Below are positions 1 to 6,770 of a DNA stretch of 7,452 nt, piece after piece; position 1 is the stretch's first letter, and the number at the start of each line of letters is the position of its first letter. The notes below the pieces were generated by a model that saw only the letters and a program-made list of their open reading frames with translations, searched no databases and was not told the origin of the DNA. The stretch comes from an uncultured Gammaproteobacteria bacterium (GTDB lineage Bacteria; Pseudomonadota; Gammaproteobacteria; Pseudomonadales; DT-91): contig CAKMZU010000035.1 in NCBI GenBank assembly GCA_929200485.1, positions 8,620 to 16,071 on the forward strand, in the 5' to 3' direction. Made by a program: the position numbers and the translations under genes.

Positions 1-2755
1 ATTCAATGTCAATATTTCCCACTTGAGATCTGCCATAGTAGGGAAATCGAAATTCTTCAAAGGGCAATAGCCACTCAAGCTTAAAGGCAATGCCATTATC
101 ATTGAGCTCTCGAACAACGGACTTGATATCATCAAAAATATAGTGGGGCAGCATGTATTTATCGTGTAATTCTGTACCGAATCGAATCAAGGGTTTGGTG
201 TATGGGTTTACCCAAAAGTAAGCGATCAGACTTCGAATAAGCAGTATTTGCACGAGTGACATGCGGCTATGGGGTGGCATTTCAAAACCTCGAAATTCTA
301 AAATGCCAAGGCGTCCTGCAACACCATTCGGGGAGTAAAGTTTATCAATACAAAACTCGGCTCGGTGTGTATTTCCTGTCACATCAACCAATAGATTCCG
401 GAAAAGCCTGTCAACTAACCAAGGTTTAGGCGTTTCACCTTTGGGGACTTGTGAAAAAGCTAATTCCAATTCATACAGCATTTCGTCACGCCCTTCATCC
501 ACTCGAGGTGCCTGGCTTGTAGGCCCGATAAACATCCCGGAGAATAAATAAGATAGCGAAGGGTGATGTTGCCAATAGGTGACAAGGCTTTGCAGGAGAT
601 CTGGACGCCGCAGAATAGGGCTGTCTTTAGGGGTTTTCGCGCCTAAAGTAATGTGATTTCCGCCGCCGGTGCCGGTATGCCTTCCATCAAGCATAAATTT
701 TTCTGTTGCCAGACGCGCATCTCGCGCTTCTTGATAAAGCGCTGTTGTGGTTTCTTCAATTTGACGAAAATTCTCAGATGGATGGATATTGACCTCGATA
801 ACGCCTGGATCCGGTGTGATAAAAAGTTTATTGATTCGCGAGTCTGTCGGGCACTCATACCCTTCAAGTCCTATTGATAAATTAAGCTGTTCAGATGTGG
901 TCTCTAGTGCAGCAATGATTTGAATAAATTGTTCAACATTATCCAGAGGAGGGATAAAAATAGTCAGGTTGCCTTCAGTGATTCTTGCGCTAAGGCAATG
1001 CTTTATGATGGTGTCTGATTCAGGCTCTGCTGATGTTAATGGAAATCTTGCTTTTGGGTGTTGCTCTAAGGGATGTTTTTCTGCGAATGGATCGGGTTCG
1101 GGTAGAGGCTTTTCTTTCTCTTGCGGCAATGAATCCAGCGGTAAGCGAAGGGCGAGAGGAGAATCTCCAGGGATCAACAGTATTTTATCTTTGTCAAAAG
1201 GCCAGGTACTTGATTGCCAGCTTTCTAATTTTTCTGACCAGGCAATGGGTAATATGAATCCAGCGGGCTCTTTGTGATTAATGGATATAAAGTGGATTAA
1301 ATGCTTATATTTTATCGCCTGCTTATTTGTAGGCTTTGTTAAATCTACATCTTTTGGTAGTTTATCGATTTGATGTTGATAGATCTCAACGTCTTCATAG
1401 ACAGGTTGACAGTAACTTGCTGGTAGCCCGAGCAGATGGGCAACCTGCTCAATATACTTATGACTGTCATTTATCCCGTTGTTCTCTGATGCTTGAGGGC
1501 CGAGAAGACGATTTGCATTCTCCCATAATGGGATTTTATCTTTACGCCAGGTAACCCCCATAGCCCATCGCGGCAACTCCTCAGTAGGATACCACTTGCC
1601 CTGACTTTGCTGCATAATGCCATCATCTGCAAAGCGTTTTTTTAAGCGGCAAAGTAAATCTATTGCACGTTCTAGCTTATGATCGCCGAGAGCTTCGGTA
1701 TTCCACTGATCAGACTCCATATCGTCTATAGAAACAAAGGTTGGCTCGCCCCCTACCGTTAAGCGTACATCTTCTTTAACAAGTATTGCATCAACAGAAT
1801 CTCCAAGGCATAAGACTTCCTGCCATTGCTCTTCAGAGTAGGGTTTAGTCACTCTTGGGTCTTCATGAATTCGCTTGACCTGGTTGCTGAACGTGAAATC
1901 AACTTCACATTCTTCAGTCTCACCTGTTATTGGTGCTGCTGAAACTGGGTCGGGTGTGCAGGCTAAAGGGATATGGCCTTCGGTGACAAATAACCCAGAT
2001 GTCGGATCCAGCCCCACCCATCCTGCGCCGGGTAAATACACTTCGCACCAGGCATGTAAGTCGGTAAAGTCCTCTAAAGCCCCGACAGGCCCTTCGATTG
2101 GCTTTTCGTCGGGTTTTAATTGCACAAGATAACCCGATGTGAACCTTGCAGCTAATCCTAGATGACGAATTAGCTGAATCAGAAGCCAGGCAGTATCTCT
2201 ACAGGAACCTGTCTTTTTTTCCAGTGTCTCTTCTGGTGTCTGAATACCCACTTCAAGCCGGATGGTGTATTTGATTGCTTTTTGAAGATCCTGATTCACT
2301 TCGACTAAAAAATCATTTGTTGTCTGCTTTTTTGTCGTTTTTATTTTTGTTGTTATGTTGGATAAGTATTCTGCAAATAAAGGCGTAGGGTCAATTTTCT
2401 GTAAATAGGGAGAGAGCTCTTTTTTCAGTTGATCGCTGTAACTAAAAGGGAAGTGCCGACAATTTTTATCCAGAAAGAAATCAAAGGGGTTAATGACCAC
2501 GAGATCAGCAATCAGTTCGACATTGATGGTTAGAGAACGGGTTTTTTCTGGAAAGACTAATCTGGCAAGGTAATTACCAAAAGGGTCTTGTTGCCAGTTA
2601 ATAAAGTGGTTTTTAGGCTCAATATTCAGGCTGTAATGCTCTATTGGCGTTCGACAATGGGGGGCTGGTCTAAGGCGCACAGTATGGGGAAACACCCGTA
2701 TGTCGTTGTCAAACGCATAATGGGTATGATGACTCAATGCAACCTTTATTGTCAC
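1..2755 (-). CDS. Transglutaminase-like / DUF2126 putative amidoligase fusion protein (C-terminus beyond window)
   Basis: Reading the minus strand from 2755, the frame stays open to base 1: 918 codons with no stop, so the 3' end is missing. Family members are about 1,100 residues, so perhaps 200 are lost. Residues 1-95 resemble the bacterial transglutaminase N-terminal domain. Residues 150-255 form a transglutaminase-like core with the expected triad: Cys185 in TGSCRDTAW, His234 in DLHAWCEVYLPG, Asp250 in GLDPTSGL. From about residue 320 the protein matches DUF2126 (COG4196-like, putative amidoligase of glutamine-synthetase-like fold). Its motifs are GGEPTF at 335-340, EVNIHP at 654-659, HTGTGGGNH at 693-701 and EFRGFEMPPH at 820-829. 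A polar Pro/Glu-rich stretch (about 543-580) looks like a flexible linker. There is no signal peptide. The start is GTG, because an in-frame stop (that of the upstream alpha-E gene) lies five codons before it and GAGGAG sits 7 bases upstream. It is the third gene of the operon, 12 bases after alpha-E. Domain identity is confident; reaction and substrate are unknown. Confidence 0.93.
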   Translation of the reverse strand, partial: MTIKVALSHHTHYAFDNDIRVFPHTVRLRPAPHCRTPIEHYSLNIEPKNHFINWQQDPFGNYLARLVFPEKTRSLTINVELIADLVVINPFDFFLDKNCRHFPFSYSDQLKKELSPYLQKIDPTPLFAEYLSNITTKIKTTKKQTTNDFLVEVNQDLQKAIKYTIRLEVGIQTPEETLEKKTGSCRDTAWLLIQLIRHLGLAARFTSGYLVQLKPDEKPIEGPVGALEDFTDLHAWCEVYLPGAGWVGLDPTSGLFVTEGHIPLACTPDPVSAAPITGETEECEVDFTFSNQVKRIHEDPRVTKPYSEEQWQEVLCLGDSVDAILVKEDVRLTVGGEPTFVSIDDMESDQWNTEALGDHKLERAIDLLCRLKKRFADDGIMQQSQGKWYPTEELPRWAMGVTWRKDKIPLWENANRLLGPQASENNGINDSHKYIEQVAHLLGLPASYCQPVYEDVEIYQHQIDKLPKDVDLTKPTNKQAIKYKHLIHFISINHKEPAGFILPIAWSEKLESWQSSTWPFDKDKILLIPGDSPLALRLPLDSLPQEKEKPLPEPDPFAEKHPLEQHPKARFPLTSAEPESDTIIKHCLSARITEGNLTIFIPPLDNVEQFIQIIAALETTSEQLNLSIGLEGYECPTDSRINKLFITPDPGVIEVNIHPSENFRQIEETTTALYQEARDARLATEKFMLDGRHTGTGGGNHITLGAKTPKDSPILRRPDLLQSLVTYWQHHPSLSYLFSGMFIGPTSQAPRVDEGRDEMLYELELAFSQVPKGETPKPWLVDRLFRNLLVDVTGNTHRAEFCIDKLYSPNGVAGRLGILEFRGFEMPPHSRMSLVQILLIRSLIAYFWVNPYTKPLIRFGTELHDKYMLPHYIFDDIKSVVRELNDNGIAFKLEWLLPFEEFRFPYYGRSQVGNIDIE

Positions 2756-2762
2756 GCCGTAA

Positions 2763-2768
2763 CTCCTC
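2763..2768 (-). promoter_or_regulatory. Shine-Dalgarno GAGGAG fixing the GTG start of the transglutaminase-DUF2126 gene
   Basis: GAGGAG lies 7 bases before the GTG at 2755-2753 and overlaps the last base of the alpha-E stop codon. Between that in-frame TAG and the GTG there is no other start codon. The GTG is therefore the only start served by this strong site, and translation is probably coupled to the upstream gene. Confidence 0.75.
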
Positions 2769-3703
2769 TAGTCTTCATACTTGGGAAACCAGTTATCGCT
2801 AATGCCTTTATGGATATTTCCAATCTGTGATTGCAAACGATGGAGATAATCCCGAAACTCTTCTAGTTTGCGGTAATTCATGGAACGGAATAAATTTTTT
2901 TCTACCGACTCAATGAGATCAATAACCGGTTTTTTCTTTGGTAAGTGATCACAGGACGTATGTATCGCTTTGATGCAATGCGAAATGCTACTAGGTAGAT
3001 GCGGGTCTTCTAACAGATAATGCACCACTTTTTCTGAGACAACTGCTGAGCGAGTTACTTTCCGGTAGGCTTGTTCAGCACCTAGTGTCAGAAGAATATT
3101 CCCCCAGACCAGTTGGTGAGAATTAATCGTTGGTCCTTGTTCTTCAAGTTGAGAATGGGCTTTTGCACCTGCGTATAAAAGTCTGGTGGTCATATCTGCC
3201 CGTTCAATTTTTCTTCCCATCACCATGAAATACCAAACGTCATCCATTGGCATGGTAGAAAGTAATAAACCTTTTATCTGGAAGCAGCTATGAATAATGC
3301 CATCTAGGAATTCGATGCGTTGATTTCGATTGACCCCCTGATTCAGATTTTTTTCGACAAACAAGCTCATTTCATTGATAAGAATCCAGATGTATTCTGG
3401 TAGTGTATCTCTTGTTGTTCGGATATTTTCTCGGACTTGTTTTAACGAAGAGATGATAGAAGAGGGGTTTTGTTTATCGCCCAGAAAGAATTTGATAATG
3501 CTTCTTTCATCCTCATTTTTGTAGGATTTTTTAAATATGGCTTCTGATTCATTTAAGGAGATCAAGCCATACCAGCTAAATGCTGCCCCCATAGGTAAAT
3601 CAAGCATAAGCTTATGATAAACATCAATCAGGCGGGCCGTGTTTTCAATGCGATCTAAATATCTTGCAGTCCAATAAATTCGTTCGGCAACACGAGATAA
3701 CAT
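2768..3703 (-). CDS. Alpha-E domain protein (DUF403 / COG2307-like)
   Basis: This is a 311-residue all-helical protein of the alpha-E family, full length for the stand-alone form. Family hallmarks are visible. The N-terminus MLSRVAERIYWTARYLDR is followed by IENTARLID, with conserved Glu7, Arg14, Glu20 and Arg24. Around residue 90 there is VRENIRTTRD. At 162-175 the MGRKIERADMTTRLL segment repeats the Glu/Arg pattern. LEDPHLPSSISHC at 231-243 corresponds to the family's conserved late motif. No signal peptide or membrane segment is seen, so it is probably cytoplasmic. The ATG start has GGAG 5 bases upstream. It lies 26 bases after the ATP-grasp stop and 12 bases before the transglutaminase start, so all three are almost certainly co-transcribed. 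In the family, alpha-E proteins accompany, or are fused to, the same ATP-grasp ligases. A role as a partner or second catalytic subunit in peptide bond formation has been predicted from context; no reaction is established. Confidence 0.93.
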   Translation of the reverse strand: MLSRVAERIYWTARYLDRIENTARLIDVYHKLMLDLPMGAAFSWYGLISLNESEAIFKKSYKNEDERSIIKFFLGDKQNPSSIISSLKQVRENIRTTRDTLPEYIWILINEMSLFVEKNLNQGVNRNQRIEFLDGIIHSCFQIKGLLLSTMPMDDVWYFMVMGRKIERADMTTRLLYAGAKAHSQLEEQGPTINSHQLVWGNILLTLGAEQAYRKVTRSAVVSEKVVHYLLEDPHLPSSISHCIKAIHTSCDHLPKKKPVIDLIESVEKNLFRSMNYRKLEEFRDYLHRLQSQIGNIHKGISDNWFPKYED

Positions 3704-3729
3704 ACAATCTCCGCTTTTATTAATTGAGA

Positions 3730-5196
3730 TTATTTATCTTCTTTATCGACAATCCAGGTATCTTTACTGCCTCCACCCTGGGAAGAGTTTACGACTAACG
3801 ATCCCTTTTTCATTGCAACTCGGGTTAAGCCCCCTGTGGTAACAAATATTTTTTTTCCTTGCAATACGAAGGGGCGAAGATCCAGATGTCTAGGTTCTAT
3901 AGACCCCTTGTCTACTAGGCATGGAGCCGTAGAAATTGAAATTGTGGGTTGTGCAATGAAATTTCTCGGGTTGTTTTTAATTTGAGCAATAACGGTTTCA
4001 CGCTCTTTTTTTGTTGAATGCGGACCGATAAGTATGCCATACCCGCCTGACTCATTAGCCGGTTTGACTACTAGGTCTTCAATATTGTTAATAACGTGCT
4101 GGCGTTGTTTTTTATCAAGGCAAAGCCAGGTTTTTACATTGTTGATAATAGGGTCCTGATCCAGGTAGTATTTGATAATTTTTGGCATGAAGGCATAGAT
4201 GACTTTATCGTCAGCAACACCAGCGCCAGGTGCATTTGCGATAGCGACATTGCCCTTTTTCCATGCTCGTATAACGCCGGCACAACCAAGGACTGAGTCT
4301 TTTTCAAAGCATTCAGGGTCAAGATACAAATCATCAATGCGGCGATAAATGACATCCACCCGTTCGAGGCCAGCAATGGTTTTCATATAGACACAATCGT
4401 CTTTTTCAACTGTTAAATCAGACCCTTCAACCAATTCAGCCCCCATTTGTTGTGCTAGATAGGCATGTTCGAAATAGGCTGAATTGAATATGCCCGGGGT
4501 TAAGACAACAATGATCGGATTGGAGCGTTTTCTAGGAGAAAGCGAGGAGAGCATATCAAACAACTCGGAAGTATAGTTGTTGACTGGGGCGATTTTCATG
4601 GATTCAAATAATTCAGGAAAAATTCGCTTGGTAATCGAACGATTTTCAAGCATGTAGGAGACACCTGAAGGAACTCGCAGATTATCTTCCAGCACATAAA
4701 ACTCGCCATCTTTATCGCGCACCAAATCTGTGCCGCAGATATGTGCCCATATATTCAGGGGGGGGGAGAAGCCTATGCATTCCTTTCGGAAGTTTTTTGA
4801 TTTTTGGATCAGCTCTGCCGGGATAATGCCATCTTTGATAATTTTCTGATCATGGTAAAGGTCATCAATAAATAAGTTAATGGCTCTAAGTCGCTGCTTT
4901 AAGCCTGATGCGACCTTATCCCAAGTACTTCTGGATATGGTTCTTGGGATAATATCAAAAGGCCAGGCGCGATCAATATTTTGGCCTTGCGAATAAACAG
5001 TGAAACTGATGCCCATTTGTTTGATGGTAGCCTCAGCAGATTGTTTGCGGGCTTTTACGTCTTCTTCGGTTAGTGAGTTGATATAGTGATAAAGCTTTTT
5101 AGCAACAGATCTTGGTGTTTTAGTGGCATCCAACAACTCATCGTAAGTCATACTCGCATCATAACCTTGCCACAGCTTAATCATGTTGTTTCTCAT
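3730..5196 (-). CDS. Circularly permuted type 2 ATP-grasp ligase (DUF404/DUF407, COG2308-like)
   Basis: This 488-residue cytoplasmic protein is typical in length for the stand-alone family, predicted to form amide (peptide) bonds with ATP. Visible motifs in order: RAWPFDIIPR at 76-85; HICGTDLVRDKDGEFYVLED at 152-171; DNLRVPSGVSYMLENR at 171-186; VDVIYRRIDDLYLDP at 280-294; NAPGAGVADDK at 321-331; VVKPANESGGYGILIGP at 376-392 (nucleotide-binding, Gly-rich); ISTAPCLVD at 421-429; RHLDLRPFVL at 436-445; GGLTRVAMKKGSLVVNSSQG at 455-474; and GGSKDTW at 475-481. It is the first gene of the three-gene operon. The start is uncertain by four codons. ATG at 5196 has no good Shine-Dalgarno, while ATG at 5184 (Met5, MIKLWQGYD) has GAGAA about 5 bases upstream. 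A run of nine C in the coding strand falls at residues 144-147 (see repeat 4758-4766). The substrate is unknown. Confidence 0.95.
   Translation of the reverse strand: MRNNMIKLWQGYDASMTYDELLDATKTPRSVAKKLYHYINSLTEEDVKARKQSAEATIKQMGISFTVYSQGQNIDRAWPFDIIPRTISRSTWDKVASGLKQRLRAINLFIDDLYHDQKIIKDGIIPAELIQKSKNFRKECIGFSPPLNIWAHICGTDLVRDKDGEFYVLEDNLRVPSGVSYMLENRSITKRIFPELFESMKIAPVNNYTSELFDMLSSLSPRKRSNPIIVVLTPGIFNSAYFEHAYLAQQMGAELVEGSDLTVEKDDCVYMKTIAGLERVDVIYRRIDDLYLDPECFEKDSVLGCAGVIRAWKKGNVAIANAPGAGVADDKVIYAFMPKIIKYYLDQDPIINNVKTWLCLDKKQRQHVINNIEDLVVKPANESGGYGILIGPHSTKKERETVIAQIKNNPRNFIAQPTISISTAPCLVDKGSIEPRHLDLRPFVLQGKKIFVTTGGLTRVAMKKGSLVVNSSQGGGSKDTWIVDKEDK
4758..4766 (-). repeat. Nine-base poly-C (coding strand) tract inside the ATP-grasp gene
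   Basis: Nine consecutive G on the plus strand (C in the gene) encode Ser144-Pro-Pro-Leu147. As given, the length keeps the frame intact, and family motifs lie on both sides in the same frame. A gain or loss of one base would frameshift the protein before most of its ATP-binding motifs. It is a candidate slippage site or sequencing-error hotspot. Confidence 0.85.
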
Positions 5197-5210
5197 TGAT
5201 GATCGTTAGC

Positions 5211-5233
5211 TTTTGACAGCTAAAGCGTCAAAA
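5211..5233. promoter_or_regulatory. Palindrome TTTTGAC-N9-GTCAAAA, candidate operator of the ATP-grasp operon
   Basis: Two perfect 7-base arms (5211-5217 and 5227-5233) flank a 9-base centre, AGCTAAAGC. The near edge is 14 bases upstream of the first ATG of the ATP-grasp gene. On the minus strand TGTAAT (5240-5235), a 5-of-6 match to a -10 box, abuts it, although its -35 region is poor. If that promoter is real, the palindrome would cover the transcription start, as repressor sites often do. It could equally be a hairpin in the leader RNA. The symmetry is seen directly; the function is inferred. Confidence 0.4.
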
Positions 5234-5538
5234 AATTACATGAAATCAGTGATATTTAAGGAATTTTTATCAGTCTCTAAATAGCATCCCTCTTAAAAAT
5301 TGATAGCTAATGTTTCACTTAGTCTGGTGGTAAAGGGGCAGGAGAAATTAATAAGCGAATTTTGATGCCTAAAGTACTAAAAAGGAGTAAATCTATAAGG
5401 TTGAGGGTCGATATGTAGAAGTATCATTTGTTAATGATCAATATTAAGTGTTTCAATGTTATCTATTGAGTCAGCTTTTTCATTCATGCTTTTATTTTTT
5501 TGTCAATAATTATTCTATTTTTACCTAGTAAATCAGCG

Positions 5539-5558
5539 TTATTTCATTTTTGAAATAA
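5539..5558. repeat. AT-rich inverted repeat (8-bp stem, TTTT loop)
   Basis: TTATTTCA at 5539-5546 pairs with TGAAATAA at 5551-5558 across a TTTT loop. A run of eight T follows at 5565-5572, but six bases (ACCCGC) separate it from the stem and the stem has only one G-C pair. It therefore does not look like a standard intrinsic terminator. It may be a protein-binding site or simply AT-rich background. Confidence 0.3.
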
Positions 5559-5689
5559 ACCCGCTTTTTTTTCTTAAAGTTTTACTGCAGACTCGCCGCC
5601 TGTGTATTTACTTAATTTTGTTAAAAAATAAGGCAAAAATAGGTAAAAGTATAAAATTAGGCTATGTTCATAGAAACATTGATGCACAG

Positions 5690-5715
5690 TAGACTGCAAG
5701 TGCTTGTTAGACTGC
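5690..5715. repeat. Direct repeat TAGACTGC x2, 18-base period
   Basis: TAGACTGC occurs at 5690-5697 and again at 5708-5715, about 100 bases upstream of the predicted -10 box of the hydrolase gene. Tandem half-sites in this position could bind an activator or regulator. Two 8-mers in 664 bases is only modestly unexpected. Confidence 0.25.
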
Positions 5716-5811
5716 TGATAGGCAAAGGTGTTGAGAATAAGATCTTGGCTTTTAATAAGTTTTTGTAGCTTACAAAGCTGAGTATTTTAAACTTGTTGTA
5801 TTTATTTGAAC

Positions 5812-5817
5812 TATAAT
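5812..5817 (+). promoter_or_regulatory. Consensus -10 box (TATAAT) of the alpha/beta hydrolase promoter
   Basis: A perfect TATAAT lies 43 bases before the hydrolase ATG, implying a leader of about 35 to 40 bases that includes the Shine-Dalgarno site. The -35 region is weak: TTGTTG at 5793-5798 is only 13 bases away, and the hexamer at the normal spacing is AAACTT. The promoter may need an activator or UP-type AT-rich DNA. In such AT-rich sequence a chance match is possible. Confidence 0.4.
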
Positions 5818-5848
5818 TTCAAAAATAGCTTGCTAATTATAACGTTTT

Positions 5849-5854
5849 AAGGGG
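5849..5854 (+). promoter_or_regulatory. Shine-Dalgarno AAGGGG of the alpha/beta hydrolase gene
   Basis: AAGGGG is 6 bases before the ATG at 5861. It favours this start over the second in-frame ATG two codons later (Met3 at 5867). Confidence 0.65.
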
Positions 5855-5860
5855 ACCACT

Positions 5861-6688
5861 ATGAGAATGAACGAGACTCCCATAACTCCACCTAGTAATG
5901 TTTTATTATTGACAGAATTTCCTCGTGCTGCGAAAGAGGCGATGCATCTTTTTAGCTTTCATTGGCGCGGCCAATTGTCAAAAGCACCGAAGGGCAATGG
6001 CCAACCAATCCTGACGATACCAGGCTTTGGTGGTGCTGATGGCTCCATGTCCATGTTAAGACAGTTCCTTAATCGCCTAGGCTATGATGCCCATCCCTGG
6101 AAGCTTGGCCGAAATCTACCTGATGGGAGAGTAACCCAGATGGATGAAATACTGGAATACTGTAAAAAGCGTGAAGATCAGCTCGTCCAACGTATATATG
6201 AAATAAAAAAACAAACTGGAGAAAAAGTTTCCCTCATTGGCTGGAGTATGGGAGGTGTTTTTGCCAATACCTTGGCGCAAACACACCCGGATTTGGTTGC
6301 TCAAGTGATTACATTAGGTGCTCCAGTGGGTAATCCCAAATATACAAGTACATGGAATCTGTTGAAATACCTTAATATGTCGACTGTCGATGATGATCTA
6401 CAAAATGTTGAGGCTTGGGAGTATCGGAAAAATCAGCTGGGTGAGCGTACGGTTCGGTCTTCTGTTATTTATAGCGAAATGGATGGTGCTGTATCCAAGC
6501 ATGCGGCCATCATTGAAAATGATGATTTTGTTGAAAATATTCATGTTCGCTCAAGTCATGTTGGATTTTCGCACAACCCACTGGTTTACTGGGTTGTTGC
6601 CGAGCGACTAGCGCAAGATAAAGAAAACTGGGAAGATTTTGATGTGAGTATGCAACCGCCAAAGATTCAGCGTTGCTTTAACCACTAA
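5861..6688 (+). CDS. Alpha/beta hydrolase, lipase/esterase-like, cytoplasmic
   Basis: This 275-residue protein has the canonical alpha/beta hydrolase order. An early strand and oxyanion-hole segment, ILTIPGFGGADGSM, lies at 50-63. It is followed by a LGYDAHPWKLGRN stretch typical of lipase-like members. The nucleophile elbow is GWSMGG, with Ser129 in IGWSMGGVFAN. The likely acid is Asp208 in YSEMDGAVS. The likely catalytic His is His233 in SSHVGF, with His238 nearby as the less likely alternative. No signal peptide or membrane anchor is seen, so the substrate is probably an intracellular ester or acyl compound. The substrate cannot be read from sequence. The gene is divergent from the ATP-grasp operon, has its own probable promoter and terminator, and is therefore probably a single-gene unit. 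The N-terminal 45 residues before the first core strand are poorly characterised. Fold assignment is firm; the name lipase is tentative. Confidence 0.9.
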   Translation: MRMNETPITPPSNVLLLTEFPRAAKEAMHLFSFHWRGQLSKAPKGNGQPILTIPGFGGADGSMSMLRQFLNRLGYDAHPWKLGRNLPDGRVTQMDEILEYCKKREDQLVQRIYEIKKQTGEKVSLIGWSMGGVFANTLAQTHPDLVAQVITLGAPVGNPKYTSTWNLLKYLNMSTVDDDLQNVEAWEYRKNQLGERTVRSSVIYSEMDGAVSKHAAIIENDDFVENIHVRSSHVGFSHNPLVYWVVAERLAQDKENWEDFDVSMQPPKIQRCFNH

Positions 6689-6725
6689 TTAACTTTTCAT
6701 ACCGTCTAAAACACTTATTTTCTTA

Positions 6726-6754
6726 GATTCCTGCACTGGCAGGAATCATTTTTT
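6726..6754 (+). terminator. Rho-independent terminator of the hydrolase gene
   Basis: A perfect 9-bp stem, GATTCCTGC (6726-6734) with GCAGGAATC (6739-6747), closes a four-base ACTG loop and is followed by A then six T. It lies 38 bases after the hydrolase stop. On the minus strand the sequence after the stem (TAAGAAAATA) has no T-run, so it should stop only rightward transcription and protect the convergent transferase gene from read-through. Confidence 0.85.
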
Positions 6755-6770
6755 AATCGAAGCAATCGCT

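Larger units (their letters stand above)
5197..5860. other. Divergent intergenic region, AT-rich, no convincing gene
   Basis: This 664-base gap separates the leftward operon from the rightward hydrolase, so it should carry both promoters. All three frames on each strand are broken by frequent stops. The longest start-to-stop stretches are tiny and lack a well-placed ribosome site. Structured elements inside it are listed separately: the 5211-5233 palindrome, the 5539-5558 hairpin, the 5690/5708 direct repeat and the 5812-5817 -10 box. The stretch 5240-5535 is AT-rich with no element I can name. The length leaves room for a small RNA, but I see no independent evidence for one. Confidence 0.7.

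Noticed and set aside
653..877. Open frames of 74 codons on both strands
   Set aside because: Both overlap the HTGTGGGNH and EVNIHP motif region of the DUF2126 gene in other frames, so they are shadows.
969..1277. Plus-strand open frame of 102 codons, Ser/Gly-rich
   Set aside because: It lies antisense inside the linker and DUF2126 part of the large minus-strand gene, whose frame shows conserved motifs on both sides. The translation resembles no family and has no good ribosome site.
4134..4376. Minus-strand 80-codon frame inside the ATP-grasp gene
   Set aside because: It is an off-frame reading of the ATP-grasp sequence, and the real frame carries the conserved motifs through this stretch. 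It is not evidence of a frameshift.
5365..5418. Possible 17-residue basic peptide (MPKVLKRSKSIRLRVDM)
   Set aside because: The only purine-rich AGGAG upstream is about 20 bases from the ATG. The peptide is very short with no recognisable pattern.
5539..5572. Hairpin plus T8 as an intrinsic terminator
   Set aside because: The T-run starts six bases after the stem, the stem is almost all A-T, and no rightward gene ends just before it.
5838..5843. TATAAC as the -10 box of the hydrolase promoter
   Set aside because: It would start transcription around the Shine-Dalgarno site, leaving too little leader, and no -35-like hexamer lies at the right distance. The TATAAT at 5812 fits better.
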